DNA of 64,000 nucleotides, taken from contig NZ_CP063849.1 in assembly GCF_015277775.1 (NCBI RefSeq), positions 1 through 64,000 of the forward strand. The letters are read 5' to 3'. The notes beneath the pieces are model-generated. The model saw nothing but the letters and a program-made list of their open reading frames with translations. It was not told the origin of the DNA and searched no databases. Made by a program: the position numbers and the translations under genes. Origin of the DNA: Paludibaculum fermentans. Its GTDB lineage: Bacteria > Acidobacteriota > Terriglobia > Bryobacterales > Bryobacteraceae. Below are positions 1 through 7,845 of the stretch, one piece after another; within the stretch, counting starts at the first letter, position 1; each line of letters begins with the position of its first letter.

Positions 1-190
1 ACCGCCCACCGCAGCCAACCCCGGAGGAGGGCGGACGCCCTCGTCCGCGCCGGACCCCCTGGTCTGGCCCCCTCAGTCGTAGAACGGATCGCAGTCAAGC
101 CTCTGCCCGGTCAAGCACCAAGCACCGCCCACCGCAGCCAACCCCGGAGGAGGGCGGACGCCCTCGTCCGCGCCGGACCCCCTGGTCTGG
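1..190. repeat. 67-bp direct repeat, two copies 123 bp apart
   Basis: Positions 1-67 and 124-190 are identical as far as I can read, and copy 1 may extend left beyond the window. Each copy holds a hairpin: GCGGAC at 31-36 pairs with GTCCGC at 43-48 around a 6-nt loop, and likewise in copy 2. The repeat lies just after the 3' end of the DUF362 gene on the minus strand, so it could act as a duplicated terminator or be a small tandem duplication. No coding potential is convincing here. Confidence 0.8.
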
Positions 191-197
191 CACCCCC

Positions 198-1442
198 TCA
201 CACCTTGTACTTGTCGTAGTCGAACCGCTCCGCCGTCAGGTGCAGCATCTCCTCGCCGGCCTTCACCAGGTACGGGCTCTTCAGCGGAGTCCTCGGGAAG
301 TCGCTCAACTTCCGGGGCACCGCCCGCCCGTCCACCCACTCATACACCGGCACGTCCCACGGATTGAACGTATCCGACAGCCCGCGTTCCTTCGCGATCC
401 GGTACAGGTGAACATTCCCCGGCTCATGCCCGCCTAGCCACAGCCCGATCAGGTCCAGCCGGAACTTGTCCTTGCCGAACATCACCAGGTTCGTCAGGTA
501 GTCGTTGCCGATATCGAAGCCGTCCCCATCGCGGCCATAGATGCCCTCAATCATCGACAGGCCCGTCTTCAGCACGCTCTGGTTGTCGCAGGTCTTGTGC
601 GCCCAGATCTCCTGCGCGATCGGCGAGACCTTCTGCTCCTCCGGCACGTTGTACCGTTCATACCCGATCCGCCGGTGGTTCTCAAAGAAGGTCTCCACCC
701 GCCGCTCCACGTTCTGTGCGATGTTCTCCTTCATGTGGTCCGGACAGCCGGTCACCATCGACCAGCCCGGACAGAACCGCACATACGGCAGCACCACCAG
801 GCCCTGCTCGTTCTTCACCGACTGGGTCAGGCACATGCTGTGGCCCTTCCACTTGGCGATGTTCAGCAGCCAGGTATCGCTCTCGTTCGTCGGAGCGAAG
901 TGCGGGATCCTCTTATAGACCACCGCGTCCGGCACCGTGCTCCACACCACGTCCGGGTTCTTCCGCTTCGTGTCGAACCGCTGCTCCGGCTCATTCGATC
1001 GCACCCCATGCCGCTGGTGAATGTCCATGAACCCGCGGTAGTGCCAGCCGTAGTAGAGGTTCGCCTCGGCAAAGTGGAACCGCTTCAGGCCCAGCTCCTT
1101 CAGCCCCAGGATCAGGCCTTCGTAGAAGTCCGGATCCGTGCCCGTGCCCCAGTTGTCCACATCGGGCCGCCGGCTCCGTACACTCGTGATGTTCGGCTTC
1201 AGCAGGATCTTGTGGCTGATCGGAATCCCGCCCTCGGGCTTCGGCACGAAGATCTCACGAGCCAGTTGCAGGCCCTCCTGCAGCTTGCGCGCCGAGTCCA
1301 TCTTCTGCGGCACCTTCGTCCGTCGGATGAACACTGCCTTCGGGTTGGCCTCAATGAAGGAATGCAGGCCGAAATATGGCGCCTGTCGCAGCAGAGTCCC
1401 AGCGGCTGCGGAGGCTAGAAACTCCCGTCGGGAAGTAGTCAT
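198..1442 (-). CDS. Tat-exported DUF362 family protein
   Basis: A 414-residue protein beginning with a twin-arginine signal (TSRREFLASAAAG), so it is probably exported folded. The body (ILLKPNITSVRSRRPDVDNWGT, then a long central region rich in H, W and C) looks like the DUF362 family, seen in secreted acidobacterial and planctomycetal proteins; the biochemical function of the family is not established. Its ATG overlaps the stop of the upstream 497-residue gene by 4 bp, and it is the last gene of a three-gene minus-strand operon that starts with an amidohydrolase. No ferredoxin-type cysteine cluster, present in some DUF362 proteins, is visible, so an electron-transfer role is not supported. 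Confidence 0.75.
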   Translation of the reverse strand: MTTSRREFLASAAAGTLLRQAPYFGLHSFIEANPKAVFIRRTKVPQKMDSARKLQEGLQLAREIFVPKPEGGIPISHKILLKPNITSVRSRRPDVDNWGTGTDPDFYEGLILGLKELGLKRFHFAEANLYYGWHYRGFMDIHQRHGVRSNEPEQRFDTKRKNPDVVWSTVPDAVVYKRIPHFAPTNESDTWLLNIAKWKGHSMCLTQSVKNEQGLVVLPYVRFCPGWSMVTGCPDHMKENIAQNVERRVETFFENHRRIGYERYNVPEEQKVSPIAQEIWAHKTCDNQSVLKTGLSMIEGIYGRDGDGFDIGNDYLTNLVMFGKDKFRLDLIGLWLGGHEPGNVHLYRIAKERGLSDTFNPWDVPVYEWVDGRAVPRKLSDFPRTPLKSPYLVKAGEEMLHLTAERFDYDKYKV

Positions 1443-2932
1443 CGCCCAAGCTCCTCTAGGTAGATAATGGCGCTTCGGCCCGCCTGTTTCAAGTTAATCT
1501 CCATCCGGCCCGTCCTCGGCATCAGCGTCAGGGGCTGCTTCTCCGGCCGCGCCGGGTCGATCATCGACGCGCTGCGGTACCGCCCCCGGAAGCTGATCAG
1601 GAAGTCGTGGTTGGGTGGATTGCCATATGAGGTCAGCACCGCCGCCAGTTGCTTCGGCCCGGTCCGGTGCAGCACCACCTGGATCGTGTCCGCCGCCCAC
1701 AGCCGCACATCCAGGTTCTTCGGCCCGTCCGTGGGTGCGCTCTTCTCCGCATAGGCGTCCTTCAGATCCAGCGCGAAGGTGCCCGGGTCCAGCACCGGGT
1801 CATGATAGCCATACACCAGCCCGCGCCCCAGCGCGTACTTGTCGCGCTCCTCCTCTGACTCGATCTTCCGGCCGCCCGTCCACCACCGCGTCTTGTCCCC
1901 CTCCGCCGGAGCCGCCAGCACCGTGCCGCCCGCGGCCGCAAACCGCTTCAGGTTCGCAATCACGGGGGCCGGCAAAGGAACATTCGCCGCCACCACCACA
2001 TCGACCTGCGCAGGGGACAGCGCCGGCACCTGGGACGCCGCCACCACCTGTGGACAGAGATTGCGCCGGTACGCCAGGTTCAGAACCTCGCCGGACTGCT
2101 CCAGGTCGCCCGCGATCACCAGCGTTCGGGCGTACCCCGGCTTCTGCACCACCTCCCGGTGGGCCGCCTGGAACGCCGCCAGTTTCGCCAGTTCTTTCCA
2201 GCCGGAGGTCATCCGCGCTTCGCCCGCCAGCAGGCCCTTCCGGAAACTCTCCGGGACGGACAGCACCACATAGCCCCCCGCCGCGTACGCGTCCGCCAGC
2301 ACAACCTCCATTGCCCGAGGCGGCAGACTCCTAGTCTCTGGTACGCCCGCATCCTTGTCCGGCCGGTAGCCGAGCACCGCCGGCCGGTTGGGGTACATCG
2401 CCCGCAGATACGCCACCAGCGAGGCGTTCGCGTTCAGCCACACGGCCTCGGTAGCTCCGGACGCACCCGGATCCCGCGGCGCAATCCCGGGCCACACCCC
2501 GCTCCGCAACACCGCCAAAGCCGGCGCCACAGCCCAGCCGAGCTGCTCGGGCTTCAGGTAGACCACCGCGACGAAGCCCGCCTGCGCCTTCACGAACGCC
2601 TGGAATGCCGCCGCTTCGCCCACCGCCTGGACCGCCGCGCCCGCGTAGCCCGCCGCCTTGGCCGTCTCCAGCGCAGCCGCCAGCGCCTCAATCGATCCGC
2701 CCGCCGACGCCTCGAACAGCAGCGTCATGCCCGCCGCCTTCGCGGCAGTCGCCGCCTCCGGCGTTGTCGAGATGAGCGTCTTGACGCCCAACTCCTTCAG
2801 CAGTCCGACAGTCTTCCCGTTGGCTTCCGGCCAATAGGCAATGAGACCCTGTTGCGGGTCCACCAATCCCGGAGCGGCGCAGACCAGGTTCGCCGCGCAC
2901 AACAGCGTGGCCATCAGTCTGCTCCACCTCAT
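1439..2932 (-). CDS. secreted protein of unknown function
   Basis: A 497-residue protein with a signal peptide (LMATLLCAANLVCAAPG). I do not recognise a family. Visible structure: an alanine-rich N-terminal half of alternating helices and strands (residues ~30-250), compatible with a TIM-barrel-like fold, then a segment with AGDLEQSGEVLNLAYRRNL and VVVAANVPLPAPVIANLKRF (~265-340) resembling the glutamine-amidotransferase-like domains of trimming or beta-galactosidase-type proteins, and a C-terminal beta-rich region. It overlaps both neighbours by 4 bp, which argues for translational coupling with the amidohydrolase upstream and the DUF362 protein downstream. A carbohydrate- or peptide-handling role is only a guess from context. 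Confidence 0.6.
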   Translation of the reverse strand: MRWSRLMATLLCAANLVCAAPGLVDPQQGLIAYWPEANGKTVGLLKELGVKTLISTTPEAATAAKAAGMTLLFEASAGGSIEALAAALETAKAAGYAGAAVQAVGEAAAFQAFVKAQAGFVAVVYLKPEQLGWAVAPALAVLRSGVWPGIAPRDPGASGATEAVWLNANASLVAYLRAMYPNRPAVLGYRPDKDAGVPETRSLPPRAMEVVLADAYAAGGYVVLSVPESFRKGLLAGEARMTSGWKELAKLAAFQAAHREVVQKPGYARTLVIAGDLEQSGEVLNLAYRRNLCPQVVAASQVPALSPAQVDVVVAANVPLPAPVIANLKRFAAAGGTVLAAPAEGDKTRWWTGGRKIESEEERDKYALGRGLVYGYHDPVLDPGTFALDLKDAYAEKSAPTDGPKNLDVRLWAADTIQVVLHRTGPKQLAAVLTSYGNPPNHDFLISFRGRYRSASMIDPARPEKQPLTLMPRTGRMEINLKQAGRSAIIYLEELGR

Positions 2933-4173
2933 TGTGCGAATACCTTCAGGGTCTTCCCGTACGAGTAGTCCTTCCAGTCCGGCGCCGCGATCCCGTTCAA
3001 GTCCCAGACGACGACGCCCTTCCGCACCGTCAGCTCCGCCACAAAGCGCTGCGTGCCGGGATACCTCGCTCCGGCGCCGTCCAGGAAACCGAAGTGGCCC
3101 TTCTCCACCTGCAGCACGGCGATATCCGCCTCGGCGCCCACGTCTAGGTTGCCGAGCTCCGTCCGTTGGATCTCCTTCGCCGGATTCCAGGTGGACAACC
3201 GGATCACGTCATCCACCGGCAGGCCCAGGGCCAGCATCTTCGACATCACGTTCATCATGTCCTTCATGCCGGCATTGATACTCCCCATGTGCAGGTCCGT
3301 CGACACTGTATCCGGGAAGAACTTCTCCTGGATCGCCGGCAGCGCCACCGGCCAGTAGAAGCTCGCTCCGCCGTGGCCGAGATCAAACAGGACACCCCGC
3401 TTCCGCCCCTCCTGCATCACGGGATTCCACTTGCCGCCGGGCAGCACTTCCAGCCGCCGCCCCGAGTAGCAATGCGTATAGATATCGCCCGGCCGCAGCT
3501 TGTCCAGCAGCAGGGTGCTGATGTTCCGGTCCGCATCGGTAGTGCCGAAATCGACCATCACCGGACGCTTCGTCGCGTTGCCCGCCTTCACGGCATTCTG
3601 GATGTCGAGCCAACCGCCATGCGGGAAGTGCGCGACCTTGAAGCCCACGATGACATCCTTGTTCTCCTCGGTCACCCGGATCGCTTCATTCGGATCCATG
3701 TCCTCCGGATTGTTCTCACCCTTTGGCGCCATGCCCACCGCGCCGATGTTCAGGAACGCCAGCACGCGTGTCTTCGCCCGGTCGATCACGCGCTGCCGGA
3801 AGTCCGGGAAGTTCCGCCACCCCGACGTGCCCGCATCCACCATGGTCGTCACGCCGTTGCGGAACGAGATCGGATCCGGATACACGCTCAGGTCGCCGGT
3901 CAACGACTTCAGCCCCGTGCCCGCATAGACATGCACGTGCATGTCGATCAGGCCCGGTGTCACGTAGAGCCCGGCCGCGGAAGCCACGCGTTTGGCCGTT
4001 GCCGGGTCAATGTTCGGCGCGACCGCAGCGATTCGCCCGTTCGCCACGGCGACATCCATCAGCCGGCTGATGTTGTTCTTCGGATCGACGACGTGCCCGC
4101 CCTTGATCAGCAGATCGTAGACCGGTTGCGCGCTAACTGATAGGGAAATGAAGACAAAGACCGCCAGTTTCAT
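2929..4173 (-). CDS. secreted amidohydrolase/deacetylase family metallohydrolase
   Basis: A 414-residue amidohydrolase-superfamily enzyme with a signal peptide (MKLAVFVFISLSVSAQ). Metal-site signatures are present: DMHVHV at residues 77-82, a probable carboxylated lysine in VGFKVAH (Lys179), YTHCYSG (His234) and the late aspartate in STDLHMGS (Asp293). The residues around these sites resemble the EF_0837/AHA_3915-type deacetylase subgroup, which removes acyl groups from amino acids or sugars, more than dihydroorotase. It is the first gene of the minus-strand operon and its stop overlaps the next start by 4 bp. The substrate cannot be read from the sequence. Confidence 0.85.
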   Translation of the reverse strand: MKLAVFVFISLSVSAQPVYDLLIKGGHVVDPKNNISRLMDVAVANGRIAAVAPNIDPATAKRVASAAGLYVTPGLIDMHVHVYAGTGLKSLTGDLSVYPDPISFRNGVTTMVDAGTSGWRNFPDFRQRVIDRAKTRVLAFLNIGAVGMAPKGENNPEDMDPNEAIRVTEENKDVIVGFKVAHFPHGGWLDIQNAVKAGNATKRPVMVDFGTTDADRNISTLLLDKLRPGDIYTHCYSGRRLEVLPGGKWNPVMQEGRKRGVLFDLGHGGASFYWPVALPAIQEKFFPDTVSTDLHMGSINAGMKDMMNVMSKMLALGLPVDDVIRLSTWNPAKEIQRTELGNLDVGAEADIAVLQVEKGHFGFLDGAGARYPGTQRFVAELTVRKGVVVWDLNGIAAPDWKDYSYGKTLKVFAQ

Positions 4174-4289
4174 GAGTTCTCCACCTGAGCGGACAGTGTA
4201 TCGACAACGGTCCGCGTTGGGAAGCGCCGCCTATCCCTGGTATCTTCAAGGCAGAGGGATGTAGTCGACTCCTCGGAAACAGGAGCACC

Positions 4290-4643
4290 ATGCCGGCAAC
4301 AGAGCAGTCCCGGTTAGAGACGATGTATGAGGCCTTCAATCGCCGCGACATCGAGGCCGTTCTCGCTGCGATGCACCCCGATGTCGATTGGCCCAACGGC
4401 TGGGAAGGCGGGCGCCTGCAGGGGCGCGACGCCGTACGCGATTACTGGATTCGCCAGTGGGCCGTGCTCGACCCCATCGTGGAACCCGTTGGCTTCCATG
4501 CCGGCGAGCAAGGATCCCTGATTGTCGATGTCCACTCAGTGGTCCACGACAAGGAAGGCAAGCTGCTGGCCGACTCGACAATCCAGCACGTTTACCGGTT
4601 CGGGGACGGCCTCGTCCGGTCGATGGAGATTGTCAAAGACTAG
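4290..4643 (+). CDS. SnoaL-like / NTF2-fold protein
   Basis: A 117-residue protein of the nuclear transport factor 2 fold, SnoaL-like type. The N-terminal helix with YEAFNRRDIEAVLAAMHPDVDW is the usual signature, followed by GRDAVRDYWIRQW and a beta-sheet ending in QHVYRFGDGLVRSMEI. Members are small-molecule isomerases, hydratases or ligand binders, and the ligand here is unknown. It is monocistronic, divergent from the amidohydrolase operon, and its stop overlaps the stop of the convergent GH125 gene by 4 bp with no terminator between them. Confidence 0.85.
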   Translation: MPATEQSRLETMYEAFNRRDIEAVLAAMHPDVDWPNGWEGGRLQGRDAVRDYWIRQWAVLDPIVEPVGFHAGEQGSLIVDVHSVVHDKEGKLLADSTIQHVYRFGDGLVRSMEIVKD

Positions 4644-6037
4644 CCGCGCAGCAGGCCCGGCTTCGTCTGGTGGACCTTCAGGATCAGTTCACCGAACATC
4701 GTGTTGGCCCACGCGAACCACTTCCGGGTGTACTTCGCCGGATCGTCCTTGTGGAAGGACTCGTGCATCAGGCCCGTGCCGGCATGGGTCGATTTCAACG
4801 TCGCCAGGCACGCCGCGATCTCCTTGCTGTCCTCGGTCGTGATGGCCTGAATGATGATGCCCAACGGCCAGATCATATCCAGCCCGCTGTGCGGTCCGCC
4901 CAGCCCGGCGCCGGCCTTGCCACGGTAGTAGAACATGTTGTCGGAGCTCAGGATGAACTTCCGGGTGTTCAGGTACACGGGGTCATGCGGAGCCACGCTG
5001 TTGATATACGGCAGCGACATCAGGCTCGGCACGTTTGCGTCATCCATCAGGAGCCGGCTGCCGTAACCGTCCACCTCATACGCGTAGATGCGGCCATGGA
5101 CGGAGTGCTCCACCACGGCATACTTGGCCAACGCCTCGCGGATCTCCTGGGCGAAGGCCTTGCACTCACTCGCGAAGGCGGAGTCCGACAGCACGGTCGC
5201 ATGGATCTCGGCCAGTTGCGTCAGCGACTGGGCCGCGAAGAAGTTGGAGGGTACGAGGAAGGGAAAGACGCAGGCGTCGTCAGAAGGACGGAAGCCGGAA
5301 TAGATCAGGCCGACCGGCCGGGCAGGATTGCCGTAGCCGCCATTCGGCATCGTGTCCGAGGCGACCGGCGACGAGCGCTGGAACTTGTACGGTCCGCGGT
5401 TGGTCTTGCGCTGCTGTTCGCGGAAGGTCTTCACGGTCAGGGCGGCGGCTTTGCGCCACTCGGCGTCGAAGCACGACGCGTCGCCGGTGGACTTCCAATA
5501 GGCGTGCGCCAGCCGGACCGGGAAGCACAGCGAGTCGATCTCCCACTTGCGCTCGTGCAGTTCGGGCTTCATCGTGGTCAGATCCTTGGCCCACTCGCTG
5601 CCCGTCGGTCCGAAGTTGAAGGCGTTGGCGTAGGGATCGATCTGGACGCACTGCGCCTGGCGGCGGATGACGCCCCGCAGCAGCGACTTCAGTTTCGGGT
5701 CGCGTGAGGCGAGAGGCAGATACGGCCAGACCTGCGCCGTGGAGTCGCGCAGCCACATGGCGTTGATGTCGCCGGTAATGACGAACGTATCGGGCTGGCC
5801 GCCGTTCTCGCTGTAGCGGACCGTGGTGTCCAGCGTGTTGGGGAAACAGTTGGAGAACAGCCAGGCAAGCTCAGGATCGGCGATGGCTTTGCTGACCGTC
5901 GAAATCGTCTCTTCCACGGCGGCGCTGGTGAACTTTCGATCGGCCGCAGCGGGCCGGCGGCTGGCAAAACTGCCCTGCTGGGCAAACGCGGCAGGCAGGG
6001 CCGCGGCGGTAGTCAGAAAAGTGCGACGGGTAGGCAT
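4640..6037 (-). CDS. GH125 family exo-alpha-1,6-mannosidase-like hydrolase, Tat-exported
   Basis: A 465-residue protein starting at the ATG that begins MPTRRTFLTTAAALPAAFAQQ, a twin-arginine signal; the open frame reaches back to 6421, but the upstream part has no signal-like or conserved content. The body contains CFPNTLDTTV, DINAMWLRDSTAQVWPYL, MPNGGYGNPARPVGLIYSGFRPSDDA and PYINSVAPHDPVYLNTRKFILSS, the characteristic run of GH125 (metal-independent exo-alpha-1,6-mannosidases, alpha/alpha barrel). It probably trims alpha-mannosides in the periplasm. It is monocistronic, with a promoter shared with the divergent ankyrin-VOC gene. Confidence 0.88.
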   Translation of the reverse strand: MPTRRTFLTTAAALPAAFAQQGSFASRRPAAADRKFTSAAVEETISTVSKAIADPELAWLFSNCFPNTLDTTVRYSENGGQPDTFVITGDINAMWLRDSTAQVWPYLPLASRDPKLKSLLRGVIRRQAQCVQIDPYANAFNFGPTGSEWAKDLTTMKPELHERKWEIDSLCFPVRLAHAYWKSTGDASCFDAEWRKAAALTVKTFREQQRKTNRGPYKFQRSSPVASDTMPNGGYGNPARPVGLIYSGFRPSDDACVFPFLVPSNFFAAQSLTQLAEIHATVLSDSAFASECKAFAQEIREALAKYAVVEHSVHGRIYAYEVDGYGSRLLMDDANVPSLMSLPYINSVAPHDPVYLNTRKFILSSDNMFYYRGKAGAGLGGPHSGLDMIWPLGIIIQAITTEDSKEIAACLATLKSTHAGTGLMHESFHKDDPAKYTRKWFAWANTMFGELILKVHQTKPGLLRG

Positions 6038-6283
6038 GAGGAGGCTGGAAAAATGAGGTATCCGCGACCATTGTTCTGCCTGGCCCACGTGCGCGTCAAG
6101 TCGGGAAAGGGAGAGGGATGTCGGAAATGCCAGCCATGGTAGAATCCTTCGCAAGGCCGTTTGGGCGGCCCACGGTCCGCGTAAAGGGTCGAACCCACCC
6201 CACAAGTGCTTTGCCAGGTCAGAGACCCTGACTTCCAGCCCGAGAGACGCGGACACCGGGCACGAAATGGAAGGAAGGTGTCT

Positions 6284-7627
6284 ATGCCGAATGCCCAACT
6301 CCCCGAGCGCCCCTCGCTGGAATACCTCAAAAAGCTGGCCAAGGAACATCTGACGGAGCTGCGCCGGTCCGATCCGCACGCGAAGCTGGCCAGTGCGCTG
6401 CTTGCCGTGGCCCGCGACCACGGGTTCCCCAGTTGGCGGAGCCTGAAGGCCGAGGTCGAATCTCGGCTAACGAAGGCCACTGAGGAGTTCTTCGAAGCCT
6501 GCGACCAGGGCGACACGGAAGTGATCACCCGCCTGCTCGCCAATGAACCCGGACTGGTGACCGCCCGCAACCCGCGCCGCTACAACGCGACTGGGTTGCA
6601 TGCCACCGCCGTCCGTGGACACCTGGACGCGGTGCAGTTGCTGCTCGCCAGGGGTGCCGACCCGAATGCGCGAGAGACGGGCGACGACACCTATCCGCTG
6701 CACTGGGCTGCCGCCCGCGGCTGCCTGGACGTCGTCCGCGCCTTGCTGGATGCAGGAGGCGACGTCCACGGCTTCGGCGACGACCATGCGATGGATGTCA
6801 TCGGCTGGGCCACGTGCCTGTGCGAGCCCGGCGACAACCCGCGGGACGTGCTGCCGCTCTTGCTGGAACGCGGTGCGAAGCACCACATCTTCTCCGCCAT
6901 CACCGTTGGCGACCCACAGCTCATCCAGAAGTTGGTGGAAGAGAATCCAGAGGCCCTCGACCGTCGCATGTCGCCCTTCGAGAACGGCCAGACCCCGCTT
7001 CACTTCGCCATCAACCGCAAGCGCCGGGACCTGCTGGAACTGCTCATAGAACTCGGAGCGGACCTGGAGGCCACCGACAAGAGCGGGCAGACCGCGATGA
7101 ACATGGCGATGCTGCGCGGCGATCGGGAGGCGATGAGCCGCCTGCACGCGGCCGGCGCCAAACAGCCGGAGGCGGTGCCGCCAGCGGACTTCCGCGCGGA
7201 GATGGCGAAGCTGGTAGGCTCCGTGAAGCGCGTCGTTCCGTTGATCAGCGTTCCGGACGTCGCGGCGGCGCTCGACTGGTATGTTTCCATCGGCTTCCAG
7301 GAACTGGGCCGCTACGAGTACAACGAGGTGGTGAACTTCGGCATGGTCGGGCTGGGCGAGGCCGAGATCATGCTCAACCTGCATGGCAAGTCCGGGCCGC
7401 ACGACGTGAGTCTGTGGCTGCACACGGATCGGATCGACGAGATCTACCAGACGCTGAAAGCCAGGCAGTTGCAGGCCGCCCAATCGGCTCTGGCCGGCGA
7501 CACGAGCCCGTTCAGCATTGAGTTCGAAGAGGACCTCAACGACACCTTCTATCACGCAAGGCAGTTCGGCATCCGTGACCTGAACGGGTACGTGCTGTAC
7601 TTCATCCGGCCCAGCGGCTCAACCTAG
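6284..7627 (+). CDS. ankyrin-repeat protein fused to a C-terminal VOC (glyoxalase-like) domain
   Basis: A 447-residue protein. The start at MPNAQLPERP is chosen because a purine-rich stretch (GGAAGGAAGG) precedes it by about 5 nt and the 26 codons upstream look non-coding. Residues ~10-60 form a helical N-terminal segment common in such proteins (LEYLKKLAKEHLTELRR, then GFPSWRSLKAEVE). About five ankyrin repeats follow (residues ~65-300, e.g. ATGLHATAVRGHLDAVQLLLARGADPNAR). Residues ~310-447 form a VOC domain (VVPLISVPDVAAALDWYVSIGF, ending RDLNGYVLYFIRP). VOC domains bind small ligands or drugs, and the ankyrin part suggests a protein partner. A degraded copy of its last 34 codons lies at 11226-11330. 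Confidence 0.85.
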   Translation: MPNAQLPERPSLEYLKKLAKEHLTELRRSDPHAKLASALLAVARDHGFPSWRSLKAEVESRLTKATEEFFEACDQGDTEVITRLLANEPGLVTARNPRRYNATGLHATAVRGHLDAVQLLLARGADPNARETGDDTYPLHWAAARGCLDVVRALLDAGGDVHGFGDDHAMDVIGWATCLCEPGDNPRDVLPLLLERGAKHHIFSAITVGDPQLIQKLVEENPEALDRRMSPFENGQTPLHFAINRKRRDLLELLIELGADLEATDKSGQTAMNMAMLRGDREAMSRLHAAGAKQPEAVPPADFRAEMAKLVGSVKRVVPLISVPDVAAALDWYVSIGFQELGRYEYNEVVNFGMVGLGEAEIMLNLHGKSGPHDVSLWLHTDRIDEIYQTLKARQLQAAQSALAGDTSPFSIEFEEDLNDTFYHARQFGIRDLNGYVLYFIRPSGST

Positions 7628-7845
7628 GGCACATGCGAACCGCCGCTTGAGGGCCGATCTCGAATCGCTCACTTCAACTGGGCATCAGGCTTGAGCCGTC
7701 CGCTAATTGGCGAGTATATACATTATCCATTCCGTCATATATGGATGGATTTGGATTTGCAGCCGTCGCCGTGGCGTACTATCTTAGATCTATTGCTCGC
7801 GCCTGGTCGACGCGAGGTGCAATGATCCATTTCTGGTGGTGCTCA

